This document shows positions 1-12,400 of a stretch of 64,000 nt of DNA, one piece after another (the stretch's first letter is position 1; the number at the start of each line of letters is the position of its first letter). Source of the DNA: Paragorgia papillata. Its lineage: Eukaryota > Cnidaria > Anthozoa > Scleralcyonacea > Coralliidae. The position numbers and the translations under genes were made by a program. Below the pieces are notes generated by a model. It did no database searches. It saw only the letters and a program-made list of their open reading frames with translations, and had not been told where the DNA came from. The stretch spans positions 1,459,501 through 1,523,500 of the forward strand of contig JAWNZC010000372.1 of the NCBI GenBank assembly GCA_035771165.1. Reading direction: 5' to 3'.

Positions 1-2151
1 TTTTTGGTGTACCATAAGATTGGCCAAATCTTCTCTGATCTCTTTGTTTTGGGATTCAACAGCAGATACAGCAGCTTTTCGGAAGGCAGTAGCACCACCT
101 GCAGAGGCCTCTTTTCCAAAAACCTTTCCCCAGCAAGAACCAATCTGAGCCCCGATGTGCGAAGAATGCATTCGACACTGAGTCCACGTTAGAAACACTT
201 TTGCTGTGTCCTCAATATCCACTTCTCCTAGCCTGTTCCTGAAATTGTTGATGAATATTTCCATCCATTTATGGATGTATGATGACAAAACCACATGTGC
301 TGGGCCATGTGTTGTAAATGTTTTGTGGTCTTTGACTTTGACCACAAAGTCCCCTTCATCATTCTGTGCTTTCTTGAACTCTCCTAAAGTCATGTTTGCT
401 AACGCGCCCGATCTACTCCCATTATTGATGCAAATGACAGTTAGTAAATAATCACGGACTACTGTATATTCCTTCTGGCTTGGTACTTCGTCAGGAGGGG
501 CATCTTGAAAGTCACCAAGAAATTTAATAGCTTCTCTTGCTATAGCAGATGAATCGAATTTTTGCACTTGCGTAGGGGTTTTCAGATTCGAAAGGTCGTC
601 CATTCGCTTCTCCAAGTACCGATTCTTGACCATCTTCCCATATGATTTGCTCCACATCTTCATTTGCTTTAATAAACAGTTGAGTAATATCAACATCAGA
701 AATCTGAACTTCCTCGCAATTAAGGAATATATAAAATTGAGAAAGAGCGCCAAGATAAGACTTAACAGTGCCAGGTTGTCTGTTCTTTTCAAACGGTGTT
801 AACCATTTATCCCTTAATGTTTTTTTCCCCATTATATTGGCCAACTTAGGATTTTCAGCGTCGATTGATTTCACCACTAACTGAACTTGCCGTGAACATT
901 GGATAGCACATCGTTCCTCTTTTCTTCCTCCATCTGGGCCCATAAGCCAACTTTCAAACTTCTTAAATAACTGCGCCTCCGAAGAATTAATACAGTTCAT
1001 GTTTTTCAGCTCAGCAACAAATTCCTCAGTTTCATTTGCAATAACTGCAACTTCTTCAGGAAATAAATAGTCCTCATCATCAGCACCATCGTAGTCGGAA
1101 CCATCATAATCAGGACCATCATAGTTATCCTCAGTATGATCACGAGAATCGTCTTCAAATGCACTTTCTTGACTGCTTGAATCATCTTCTGCTCCTGGTT
1201 TGCTGGTTTGTTTGGATCGACTTTTTCTATTAAACTGTGATGGCTCCCCTTCATCTTTATGTGTACATGAACTTTGTTCCCTACTACTGCTGGATTCTGT
1301 ATCAGAATCATTCCTGAATATACTTGGATGCTCTTCGTATTTCCCCTTTTTTCTGACTTGGCTGGTCTGTTTTCCTTTCTTACCTTCATTACCACTGCTC
1401 TCTTCACTGCTAGCATAAATCGTGTGGTAGATGCTTTTACTTTTAATGCATTTCCTTTTTGTCTGTACTTTCTTTGGCTTAATTTCCTCTTGCATGGAGC
1501 CTGTTTCCCTTCAGCCAGGTTGTCAATAAATAAAGAATTATCACTACTTGTGTTAGATGATTCAGCAGAGGACAAAACAATAACTTCATGGGGCTCAGCT
1601 ACAGCAAGACATTTCTTATAAACTTTGGAACCTCTTTTAAGCTTATGGAAATCAGTTAAATGGTTGTGGATCCTCTTCACCACTGAAAGGCAACCATCCA
1701 TTGGACACATGATGCTCTTTAATGATTGCTTCTTGTCAGAACAATTTCTTTGTTTGCGTAATCCGAACATACTAAGCACATTATTTTAATCCTTCTTATT
1801 CCAGTTGTGGCGTAACCTCATATGACGAGGAAATTGGAAAACAGCAGCAGAACAGGTTGGGAAAGGGCACGTGTGCTTAGATCTAGACTTTCCACTACCA
1901 TTCTTTTTAACATGTTTCTTTCCACTCTTCTGAGCTACTTTACTGTCTGATCCAGCTTCGACATTGCCTCCTTCCATGGCTTCAACATTGCCTCCTTCCA
2001 TGGCTTCAACATTGCCCCCTTCCATGGCTTCAACATTGCCTCCTTCCATGGCTTCAACATTGCCTCCTTCCATGGCTTCAACATTACCTCCTTCCGTGGC
2101 TTCAACATTGCCTCCTTCCATGGCTTCAAGGTTACCTCCTTCTATGTCTTC
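1..2151 (-). pseudogene. Tyrosine-recombinase-like protein with two C2H2-type fingers, broken and cut by the window edge
   Basis: Read on the minus strand, an exon opens after an AG at 2152-2153. It encodes about eight EGGNVEA-type octapeptides, then a finger CPFPTC...RHMRLRH, then a TAA (1786-1788) in the same frame. A second finger follows (CPMDGC...HNHLTDFH), then a long Ser/Asp/Glu/Lys-rich linker. Near 1495-1520 the frame changes. A segment resembling the core-binding domain of tyrosine recombinases (VKSYLGALSQFYIFL, near 700-770) comes next. A second frame change lies near 640-660, after which the frame is open to base 1. That part has features of the catalytic domain: NNGSRSGALANMTL (Arg box I, about 385-425), VKVKDHKT (hairpin Lys, about 318-345) and TAFRKAAVSA. 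The nucleophilic Tyr would lie left of the window. Eukaryotic relatives include Crypton-type recombinases, but placement in Cryptons is inference. One in-frame stop and two shifts suggest a dead copy. Confidence 0.62.
1960..2150 (-). repeat. 24-bp coding minisatellite (EGGNVEA repeats)
   Basis: Eight near-identical 24-bp units differ at only a few positions and are in register with codons, so they add octapeptides at the N-terminus of the recombinase-like gene. Units are lost or gained in multiples of eight residues. Purity suggests recent expansion. Confidence 0.85.
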
Positions 2152-2341
2152 CTATTTAATATGGTAAAAAAATATGGTTAATCAATATTTAACATGGTAG
2201 AAATATTTAAAAATTATCTTACAGTCAGTACTTTGACTGTATTTCCTAAACTTGTTAATAATGTATGGTGGAAAAAGAAAAGAATTCAACGTATTTACTG
2301 TAATGCTGTATTTACACTGTAGAAATCACATGAATCAATTT

Positions 2342-2556
2342 TTATCTTGATTTTCTCTTGAAATATCAATTCGTTTGAGAAGCTACACCAAACACATGTT
2401 AAGTGTTCTACATGTAGAACTGATTTCTAAATACAGACAGGTGAGTGAAGAAAATATCAGGCAAAGTATACTGTATTCAGATAACAGTTGTCATTACTAA
2501 TGTTTGTCATAGCTTCTCAAATGAATCGATATTTTGAGAGAAAATGTAGATCAAAG
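2342..2556. repeat. Foldback element (interspersed family)
   Basis: Arms at 2342-2385 and 2511-2556 are inverted copies with mismatches; one arm reads ATTCGTTTGAGAAGCT and the other AGCTTCTCAAATGAAT. Similar CTCATTAATAATTCATGA-containing segments occur at about 5990-6130, 44150-44265 and 59210-59345, so this is a family. No coding sequence is visible, and no clear target duplication was found. Confidence 0.5.
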
Positions 2557-2835
2557 TTTGTTAAATTTATTTAAGGTTTGCTATTATTTATTATCTAATC
2601 ACAGAATCATGGAGACTCAGATGGCAGAGTGAAAGTTATAGCATTATATTGCCCCTTAATGAGTTAATGTCATTCACACATCGAGGTATATCGAATCGAA
2701 GTGTTGCATTGTTGCGAGTGAAAATTAAATCTTTGGAGAGATTGCTGTTCATGTTTTGCTGCGATAGAATGAATCAAATCTTGAAGCACGATCAAAGTTA
2801 CATGTAAGTATCATAATTTCATAATTAATACTGTG

Positions 2836-2909
2836 GGGTTGGTCTGCTATTAAAGAAAAGTATCCAAATGAAGGGTTGGTCTGCTATTAAAGAAAAGTAT
2901 CCAAATGAA
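2836..2909. repeat. 37-bp direct tandem duplication
   Basis: The segment beginning GGTTGGTCTGCTATTAAAG is present twice with an offset of 37 bases, just before the LINE endonuclease remnant. It is a simple local duplication. Confidence 0.8.
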
Positions 2910-2939
2910 GAAACAATCTCAGGAAATTCATTTCCTTTG

Positions 2940-5690
2940 AATATATAGATGTAATTGCGAAATGCTTAAATAGTAGCACAAGAATTGTTATCATTTATAG
3001 ACCACCACCATCGAAGACCAACCAACTAAACAGTTCTTTATTTTTCAAAGATTTTTGCACTCTTGCAGAACAGTTAATCATTTTACCTGGTAACTTGTTA
3101 ATAATAGGCGACTTCAATTTCCATGTGGATAACATTACTAACATAGATACCATTAAATTCAATAAGATACTGGAGTCGTTTAATTTGTGACAACACGTAA
3201 ATGGCCCAAGTCACAAGAAGGGCCACACCCTAGATTTAATAATAACAAGGGCTGTGAAGATAGACTGGTGTCTAACATTAAAATACATGATACAATGTTA
3301 TCAGATCATTTAGCTTTACACTGTTCGTTACGGCTAGAGAAACTACCATTAGAACGAGCTGAAATTCAGTATCGCAAATTACGTAACGTAAACTGAAACA
3401 TGGATAGTTTTAACGATGACTTCAAAAAGTCGATTTTCATCAGCAACTGTGATCTTCCGACCCTTATTGACCAGTACGAAAAGTCATTGAAAGAGACATT
3501 ACAGAAGCATGCTCCATTAAAAAGATGAATTATTACTCTTCACCCATCAGCACCATGGTATAACGAGGAAATTGGTAAAGCCAAAAGAAAGCGAAGGAAA
3601 TTCGAGCGCCGCTGGCGAGCATATAGATTATGTGTTGACAGACAGATGTATGTTGAACAATGTCAGGTGGTGAATAGTATGATCAAGAATGCTAAGACAA
3701 TATCATATTATTCCTCGGCCATTTCTAATAATGCACATAACCAGAAAGCATTATTCAACACGGTTGACAAATTACTTCAGAGAAAACCAGAGAAGCGTTA
3801 TCCAACCGCATCATCAACGATCGAGCTTGTAAATAATTTTGCAGATTTCTTTAGTAATAAGATAGCCGTCATACGAAATGAGCTAGCTAATGAATCCATC
3901 CCTGGCAACCAGTTGAACTCAGTGGAGCAGCAGACACAATGCATCGCGCTTACAGTGTTTCAAACTGTGACGGAACAAGAAGTTGAAAATTTTATTGAAG
4001 TGGTTGGTAAACATTCTTGTGAACTTGACCCTATACCTGCAACAATTCTCAAAGGCTGTAAAAGGACTCTACTACCTACGCTGACTAACATCATCAATAA
4101 ATCACTTCAGTTAGGATGTATGCCTGCACAACTTAAAGAAGCTATTTTGAAACCTAAACTGAAGAAAAGCACTCTGGATTTCGACGAGTATCTAAATTTC
4201 AGACTGATTTCAAATTTGAAATTTCTATCTAAAATAATTGAGAAGGCTGTTGCCATTCAGCTTATGGATTATATGATCAATAATAACTTAGAAGAGCCTC
4301 TCCAATCAGCATATAAACACTTTCATAGTACAGAAACAGCCCTCCTAAAAGTGCAAAATGACATTCTTGTTGCTATTGACAACCAAAAATGTGTAGTGCT
4401 GCTCTTACTGATATGTCTGCAGCATTTGACACGGTCGACCACGAACTTTTACTGGAACGAATGTCAAAACGGTTTGGAATAAAAGGCCAGGTGTTAAAAT
4501 GGTTTCAGTCCTACCTTCAAAATAGGATGCAGGCTGTGATGATCGATGGTGTTAAATCAACTGTTAAAGATCTACATTGGGGAGTCCTGCAAGGATCAGT
4601 TCTTGGCCCTATATTGTATTTGTTATACACCTCGCCCCTCGGTGATATTATTCGACATTATGAAATAGATTTACACTTTTATGCGGATGATTCACAACTA
4701 TACCATGCTTTTGAGCTAACTACCAATGAACAACCAGGTGCACTAGTGCGAATAGAAGCATGTGTAAGAGAGATCGACTCATGGATGGTTAGTAATAAAC
4801 TAAAGCTAAATGGAGACAAGACAAAGTTGCTAGTAATAAATGCATGCCATCGTCCATGTCCTCCTATAGAACATATAGATGTATCTAATTTCAAGATTTA
4901 GCCTACTAGCTCAGCTTGTAACATTGGTGTAACTTTCGATCGACCTATGTCTCTTGATCAACATGCGACTAACATCTGCAAAGTTTGTTTTTTCCACCTG
5001 CGTAATATAGCAAAAATAAGGGACTATCTATCTACGTCGGACATTGAAATTCTTGTCCACGCGTTTATTACCTCTAAATTGGATAGTTGTAATTCTCTAG
5101 ACTATATGGACTGCCAAAATTCTTGATAGATTGATTACAAAACGTGCAAAACAGTGCAGCCCGCTTGGTAACACGAAGTAGAAAATTTGATCACATCACT
5201 CCTGTTATGAAACATCTACATTGGCTTCCTGTCAGCCAACGTATTATCTACAAGATGCTTCTTATTACCTACAAGGCCCTAAATAATCTTGCACCATGTT
5301 ACATTAGGGATATGCTAAAACCGCTTACATGTACATCAACAATGAATTTGCGCTCATCTACGAAAGGACTTCTTTCAGTACCTCGAGTAAAATTAGTGAA
5401 CTATGGTCAACGATCGTTTTCACATGCTGCCCCTAAACTGTGGAATGAACTTCCGGATTCAGTACGCCAATCTGAATCGCTATCTATGTTTAAAACTAAA
5501 TTAAAGACATATTTATTTAAACAATTTTATGAGTAATTGACTCTAGTCTTACCTATGTAATTAACTAGTTTGTAGTACAATATTTGAAATTGTAATATTA
5601 TTATTAGCTGTTTTAAAACTTTGCATTGAAAAGCGCAATTGAGCTATAGGAAATGGCGCTATAGAAATAAATTATTATTATTTAAGTTAT
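2940..5690 (+). mobile_element. L2/CR1/jockey-type LINE, near full ORF2 but decayed
   Basis: The endonuclease (EEP) remnant spans about 2970-3390 with IYRPPP, GDFNFHVDN and GHTLDLIITR, interrupted by stops. After a linker, the reverse transcriptase lies in two overlapping frames (to 4482, then from 4389). It shows DMSAAFDTVDH (motif A, aspartate intact), LQGSVLGPIL (motif B) and FYADDSQLY (motif C). A C-terminal part at 5144-5536 has LHWLPV...LWNELPDSVR...LKTYLF. The 3' end is GGCGCTATAGAAATAAATTA followed by a short ATT run, typical of L2-like tails. At least three frame changes and several stops separate the segments, so the copy is inactive. ORF1 is not visible. Confidence 0.88.
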
Positions 5691-6637
5691 ACTTTTTCCC
5701 AGTCGCATAAACAGTTTTATGAAATTATAATATTTACATGTAACTTATTTAGCCAAACAAAGCTTATTGAGTTGGTATAATCTAAGTTGTAAACACGTTG
5801 TCGTATAATAGCGTGAATCTTTCTTTCTGATAAGTACACTGTACTATCATATTTAAAGTACCAATTTCAAACGTAAGACTGCTCAATTCTACAGTATATT
5901 ACTACATCTCTGTGAGTTGACATGAATTGAACAGTTGCACTTGTGCCCACCAACATCTTTGCTAACTTTGGAGTTGTTTTCTGAATCTGAACAATATTTC
6001 TCAAACTCATTAATAATTCATGATGAAAATTCAAAAGAAATCAGTATTTAGAAATCTGAGGAAGATTACAGTCAAATTTAGCAAAGTTTGAGGTCGATGT
6101 TCTCTTACAATATTGATGAATGAGTTTGAAAAGCTATATCAAACACTCGTTATCGGCTTCGCCTCATATTTTCAACCCACTTGGCTGTATTTAGAAATCG
6201 GAGGAAGAACATTTATAACAATATATTACTTGAAACACATCTACAAATCAATAGAGCGATATATTGGTAATAATTCCATGTCCTAAATAACCCAGGTACT
6301 TCATGAAAGCCTGACCCCAACACAGACCCTAATCCTAACCCAAAAATTCGTGAATATAGAACATGGATTTATAACCGATATATTCGTGCTACCAACGCCA
6401 ATTACGTCATGCGAAAGTGCTAAATTTATCGGCCAATCAGAAGCCGGAGGGGTTCCTGCTAAAAGCCCCATGTGTTTGTCAACTCTAGTACTTTACCACA
6501 GTCACAGAATACTTGCATTTTAAATACACCTTCACTTCAAATGGTCAGTTGGTAAAAGGTAAAAACATGGCACGTGATAGAACTTTATAGAAAGATGGCT
6601 AAATATAAAATACGTGCGGCGTTTTTATCTGTAATTT
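5691..6637. other. Intergenic, repeat remnants
   Basis: No coding stretch is supported. About 5990-6130 holds a copy of the CTCATTAATAATTCATGA foldback family. The segment 6420-6540 is richer in GC and precedes a possible first exon at 6638. Confidence 0.4.
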
Positions 6638-6818
6638 ATGGCGAAAGAACCAACCATTTTACCTTCATTTCGTCAAGAATTATTCATAATTATCCACACA
6701 TATTTCGCTTACCTTGATCAGAATTCCATCAAAAGCAATCAGAATGCCTCAGCATTTGAATATTCTTCACAAAAAAAACAGTGGATTCCCTCGGATTCTT
6801 ATGCTATGGACAACAGAC
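6638..6818 (+). CDS. Possible first coding exon, unknown protein
   Basis: An ATG in TTTATGGCG opens a frame of 60 codons (starting MAKEPTILPSFRQELF). It stays open to a strong donor (AGAC then GTAAGT at 6819-6824). The open frame runs on to 6910, but the donor suggests it is spliced. No downstream exon was identified and the protein was not recognised. It could be a chance frame beside a donor. Confidence 0.3.
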
Positions 6819-6910
6819 GTAAGTCTAGTACAAAACAGAACCAAAACAGAGAGCTTCGGGTGACTTGTCCCCAGTCCTTCTACATGCCAACGTGGCCTTT
6901 TCGACCATAA

Positions 6911-7789
6911 TACCCCCTAATAAAGCAACGTGTATTTTGAAAAATAATAAATGAAGTATGATATACATATATTGTAATGTTTTGATTTAAAATAACTAAA
7001 TATTAAGTGAACTTACCTAGAATGATTAAAAGGCCAGAAACCAAAATCTCTCCCTGATGGTAAAATAAGCACGATCCAGCTGCGGTCTGGGTATTTTTTA
7101 TCTTCCCGAAGGGGCTAAATACTTCTGAGATATGAATAGAGCCTTTGTGATTCATCATTGAGAAAATACATTTTTGTCATGTTACAAAAAGGAAATTTTA
7201 TGTTACAAAAAGGAGCAATTCCTTTTCGTAACATGTCTTTTTACGTTAAAAACGTAAATTTTCAAAAACGTATTTCGCGTAAAATACTGAAACGTTATAC
7301 GGAACATTGTTAGTGCCAGATACAACTGCATGCCAAATATAAAGTCATTTGAGTGAAAACTCAACGTTTTAGAAAAAAAATAGTTTGATTTTTTTTCACC
7401 ATCTCTCTATCTGTTCTTTTTTTAAAGTCTTGTTTAGGTATTACAGAATTACCACGAGATTATTTCTCCTCCTAACTTTTTAACCGAATGTGGAGGATAC
7501 ACAAGGGTATAAGAGAAACAACAAGGATGTATGCAACCTCTCACCCTTGCGTGGTCCGGGAAAAAAAGATTAAAAATTGAGTGTTTCCACGACCTTTTTC
7601 CTTTTGGTAACATTTGCGTTGTTTTTCGTAAATATTGTCATGACGAATTGCTATGATTTGTTTGTGCTCCAGATATGTTTAAAAGTACTATATTCCCAGC
7701 TCGTTACCAGATTATCGTAAATGTTTATCAATTTTTAACCAAAAAGGGTGCATTTAAAAAAATGTCGCACAAAGGAACGAAGATTGATC
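6911..7789. other. AT-rich intergenic sequence
   Basis: No gene seen. The stretch 7180-7290 has the word TGTTACAAAAAGGA repeated, plus an inverted partner, suggesting a small decayed foldback. Confidence 0.35.
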
Positions 7790-7790
7790 T

Positions 7791-7821
7791 AAGAATGAAT
7801 GAATGAATGAATGAATAAATA
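7791..7821. repeat. (GAAT)n microsatellite, short
   Basis: About six GAAT units followed by AATAAATATATTTAT. The same motif expands to about 32 units at 32116-32245. The context could be the 3' tail of a small retroelement. Confidence 0.7.
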
Positions 7822-7935
7822 TATTTATCGAGGGTAACACCAAGCTAACACAAATGGTTAATGAGGGTGGCCCTCAAAAATTATTGACATTAACTGCTGA
7901 ACATTTGTTTAAATCTGAACATCAGCAAACTAAGG

Positions 7936-8072
7936 GGGTGATTACATGGACCAGGCTAGCCATCCCATATAAATTGTGTCTTTTCAACATTTCAATTACA
8001 TGGCAAGCGAGCTAGCCCAGTTTGCCTGGATCCCGGTTGTCACAACCGGTTAACCGGGCCAGTCCATGTTTA
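7936..8072. repeat. Short foldback element
   Basis: The left arm starts TTACATGGACCAGGCTAGCC and the right arm is GGGCCAGTCCATGTTTAA. An inner palindrome GGTTGTCACAACCGGTTAAC lies between them. No coding sequence; a MITE-like structure of about 135 bases. Confidence 0.5.
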
Positions 8073-8819
8073 AATTTTAATATTCTTTGAAACATGTTTA
8101 ATATTCTTTGTAGTCTGGTTTATTACAGCATACATGCATAAGTTTGCCCCAGATTCCAACATTGAGAACATTGCTGTCTAGGAATATCTAGTTTTTAACA
8201 CAGTAAAACCTTTTCTTAAATTAAGTATTGAAACATAACAGTTGTATACATCAAAAAGGGAATCAAATGTTCGACTTTTTGTAAATGAATTACCTATAGT
8301 ATATAATATATTCAAAATTGCCGCCGTTGCTGATGAACACAAACAATTTGTCAATTCCCAAAACAAACCATAAATCCTTTAATTGTAATACTTATAAACT
8401 ACGAAAATAACAATATTTTGTAAGAATCAAACCGCAAATCGGTTGTATTCCGACAATTAAGAACATTTCTAGCGAATAAATTAAGAACATTCTGTGGCGA
8501 ATAAATGTAAAATACCCCGGGTATACCTTGCCGACTATTTCAAATTTAATACATACAAATCAGTATACAAAATTGCTGATTAAAGAATCTGTGACTTACC
8601 TTCAATAATGTGATCGCATCCATCGTCTGTATATGCACTAGTCAATTGAAACCCCGGCCCCCCGACCCCCGCGACTATGCGGGGATTTTAACATTTCATG
8701 AGTGTTAAAAACCCGGCTCAAAAATACCGTTCAGTTGTTAAAATACCTGGCTCCCCGGGCCGAAAGATTTAGTTTTCCCTGATTTTCACAGTTCTCAATA
8801 AGTTTTCAATAAGAAAACA
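8073..8819. other. Intergenic, no gene seen
   Basis: Sequence downstream of the PHD-finger gene. A GC-rich patch at 8650-8770 (CCCCGGCCCCCCGACCCCCG and CTCCCCGGGCC) looks like part of an interspersed repeat. Confidence 0.35.
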
Positions 8820-8825
8820 TTTATT
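8820..8825 (-). promoter_or_regulatory. Poly(A) signal AATAAA
   Basis: On the minus strand AATAAA lies 92 bases past the stop codon (8917-8919) of the PHD/transposase-like gene, the right distance for its cleavage signal. The hexamer is common in AT-rich DNA, so assignment rests on position. Confidence 0.45.
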
Positions 8826-8916
8826 CTTACAACAAACTTTAACAGAACACAAATTTTAAGGCTTTCTATTTGTTTCGCTCATTTCGTCTTTATAACTGCA
8901 TGTTCTTTCAAAGAAT

Positions 8917-9474
8917 TCAAAGTTTACTATCGAGATAAGTCATTTTTTTTTTGCGCATAGGCTTGCACTTCGGGCAGAACCACGAAGCCTTTGGTGGATC
9001 TTTCAAACCGACACATCGAATATGAAACCATTTTATTGCACAATTCTTGTCGTCACAGGCCAACATCATGCCGAACTCCGGCTGGTTGCACAAGCAATAT
9101 AGATCAGTCTCAACTATATTAAAAATTTAAGAAAAATAAAAATCTGTTTAATCCCGTGGTTTAATCTAGGTAAAATTACAGGGATGACGTTAAAGTATCA
9201 AAGCAAATCTATACACTGTATTATAAACGAAGAAATGAAACATAAGTCACTATATATGTTAAAAGAACATACGAAATATTAAATGGTAATTTGTATAACT
9301 TTTAATATATTTTGTGTTCAGCTCACCTTGGCAATCTGGGCAGAACCAGGTAAAACTAGGGCTATACTTTAAGCCAAGACATCCAATATCAAACCATTTG
9401 AATGGGCAAGCGTTCCCCTCACAAAGGATCATTTCTCCATATTCTTTGTCTTGACACCAACTCTGCTTTGGATT
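8917..9474 (-). CDS. Two C-terminal PHD-finger exons
   Basis: Exon 9474-9327 encodes WCQDKEYGEMILCEGNACP then KWFDIGCLGL...WFCPDC. Exon 9113-8917 encodes CLCNQPEFGMMLACDDKNC then KWFHIRCVGL...WFCPKC. Both follow the PHD order Cys4-His-Cys3 with the conserved Trp two residues before the last Cys pair. The first finger lacks its canonical first Cys pair spacing and has Asp in place of the zinc-binding His (WFDIGC), so it may not fold fully. The second looks intact and is close to ING-type fingers, which read histone H3 tails. The intron joins in phase 1 (CAAG/GTGAGC to ATATAG). A stop follows a lysine run at 8917-8919. Confidence 0.85.
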
Positions 9475-12400
9475 CTAAATAAAATTTGAATGTAATATTA
9501 AATACATTTTTAGATAAAAAGAGAATTCAGTGACGTGGTTTCAATTATAGGACTGACATTTGACCAAACGAGTCATTTAAATACCTAAACACTTACGGAC
9601 TGTTTTATGTTTTTTCCGTGTTAAGGCAGCCTTTTCAGCACCTTTTTTTCTTCGCTCCATGGTTCCCTTTAGATGTTCCACTTGCATTAAAACTTCTTCA
9701 ACGGTCAACAATCCCTGCTTAGCAACAGACTCCAACTCGACTCTTGGCATTTCATTCCCTTTCTTTAAAGAATTGTAGACCTTTTCCTTGATTAGTACAC
9801 TTGGTGGCTTGTACATAAACTTAGTGGTATCATACGCCAGATCTTTTACAAAAGCCAAGTGGTCTTCAGGCTTAAGATAATGGCCAGAACACACACCAGA
9901 GCACTCGACACATGATCCACCCCATTGTCTTTTAGGGTCTGGGATCGGGAAAGGAATGTAAGACAAAGGTGGTCCAGATTCAAACCAATATGACTCTTTC
10001 ATCGCATTATGACACAGGGGATGTGTACATTGTTGCTTGTAGCAAAGAGTTAGTACGAAGGCGTACTGTGTCGGGATTTCAGAATTCATATGGCTCTGAC
10101 GTACAGCCCACACTCGCTCAAAGTGTTGATAAAGACTTGGATTGACTGCTCTCAACTCTTTCTTCTGATCTGGTTTTCCTCTCAGAAAAATTAACAATGC
10201 TTCTCTCCTTTCCGTTAGGGATGAATGCTTTCCTCCTTTAAAAAGCTGAATGCTGGTTCCGCAGCATGGTGCCCCATTAACTCGATCGATATACACGTCC
10301 GTAGCCAGGTCTACGTTTTCGGTCAGCTTCTCTTCATCCAGACCATTGGCATTAAAGTTACTACCGGCAAGAGTTGATGGGATGTACAGATTGGCATGCG
10401 CCTTTGCAATACACCCATTCATGAGCTCAACTGGGTTTAAGTAGGAGCCACCGCTATGTCTGGTTGTGACAACGGTGCAGATCTTCTGTTTAAGAATGTG
10501 TCGTTCTGTCCACAGGAACTGGACTTCCGCATGCCCTGGTCCTTCGTCTCCTGCTCCATCTACTCGTATACAATCGATTGGTTTCGCACTTAAGTAGCTA
10601 GGTGTCTTCGTCTCCAACATGTTTAAATCAATGTAGTGCTGAGTGGGAGACTTTGGATGAGTGAAGTGCGGTTTCACGATTCCAACGCAGGCTTTTTCTG
10701 TTGTCTCGGTGTCCAAAAACAAATATGACGATGTTTGAAGAAGAGATGGATATTTGTTCACAAAATCAGTTCTTGTGGTGAGTGAAGGTTGGCTTTCCAG
10801 AGTGATACACTTGCCTTGTTTGTGGGTGAAGGTTGTATCGAGTCAAAACCCGGCTTGGTTGTCTCTGTTCAACAACACTTTTTCCCTGCCTTCTTTCAAC
10901 TGGATGTAATCAATACCCCTGTAAAAAGCACTACTCCAGTGTGCATCTACGTTAAGTTTTACCGCGAATCCCTTTCGAGCTCTACGGCATGTGACTTTGG
11001 CAATACCCTTATATTAGCTGATAAACGTCGCTTGCTTCTTATAACACAAAGTTGGACCACAGTCCCATAACTTATTTTGCAGCGATATTTTTCCTGGAGA
11101 TGACACTGAATACTTTTGTAGGTAACTTTCTTTCCCCTGCAGCGAGAACCATCGAACGTCAGCACGCCTGTTCGTCGCCAAGCATCAGCCCCTACTCTTT
11201 TCGACTTGACAAATTGCTCAATATCTTTCCCGATATTTGGAAATTCTTTGACAATCCGGCTTGTTCTCTTCGGAAACTTTCTTTTAAGGATGCTTCGGAC
11301 TGCTAACTGATTAGCAACGTTCCGTTTTGCCTTTTGTTTAATAGCTCGGCGCACTGTCTGGATACGTTCTTTCGCATTTCCACACCACCGAGTAATCTCT
11401 TGGTCATGAGCTTCCAGGTGATCAGAATCAGACTCAGAATATACAGATTCACCATCTATCATCAACGGTTGTCTGCACTGATATTCAATAAATTGTTCAT
11501 GGGAAATCTTTACCTGGGCCAATTCTTCCTCAGTTAGGCTAGACTTTGAAAGATTACTTGCGAAGACAGTTAACAGTTCATCGAGCTCCTCGTCGCTCAG
11601 ATGCTTTAAACGTAGCTGAAGTCCGTGATGAAATAAAAACCAATTTAACTCGACTTCTTTTAACCATAGCAGCAATTTTTCAATGGTAGGTGTTTCGCTT
11701 GCGTCTTTGTTAAATATTTCTATAGGAGAGGTGTCGTTTGATCCCAAGCTATTTTCCACCTGCTCCATATCGCTGTCGAGACAATCGGTGTCTGACTCAG
11801 ATTCATCAGACTCGGATTCACTTGAAATATCTTTTGGTATTCCCAGGGAGTTGAGAAGAGCTGTATCTTCCAGAGTTGCAAGCTCCATAACTGATTTCTG
11901 TACTTCACTTGCCATCGACATTGCCTGGTTCACCTTGTCAACATTTCTAGCATTGTCATCAATACCATACGCTAATCTTGCTTGTTTTGCAGACTGCCCC
12001 CAAGTTGCTACATACTTCAGTAACTTCCTATCCGATTCAGTGGATGCCAACTGACAAAGAGACGTAAGGGTCTCCTTATCTAGCCGACATCCAACGTTCT
12101 TTTCAGGTAGCATACTTGGGAGCAGTTCTGACAATAATTTGTAGTCCACATCTGGTCTCTTCTCTGCAACAAACAAGAATTCCCCCTTTAAAATTACTAA
12201 AGGTAACTGCAAAAGGCGCTGGACTGCTTTGTCTGACTTGTACAATTGGGTTGGAAATTGTTTCTTAAACACTTCAGATACTTTCGCGATGCCTTCTTTC
12301 AAGATACAGGACGCCATATTAACCAACGCAAAACATTCTCCACAACAACCATTGTGACACCTTTTACAATATTCGCTTCGATAAACAATGAACTCTTTTA

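Noticed and set aside
1200..1621. Plus-strand frames opposite the recombinase-like gene
   Set aside because: They are hydrophobic mirror frames of the acidic Ser-rich minus-strand linker.
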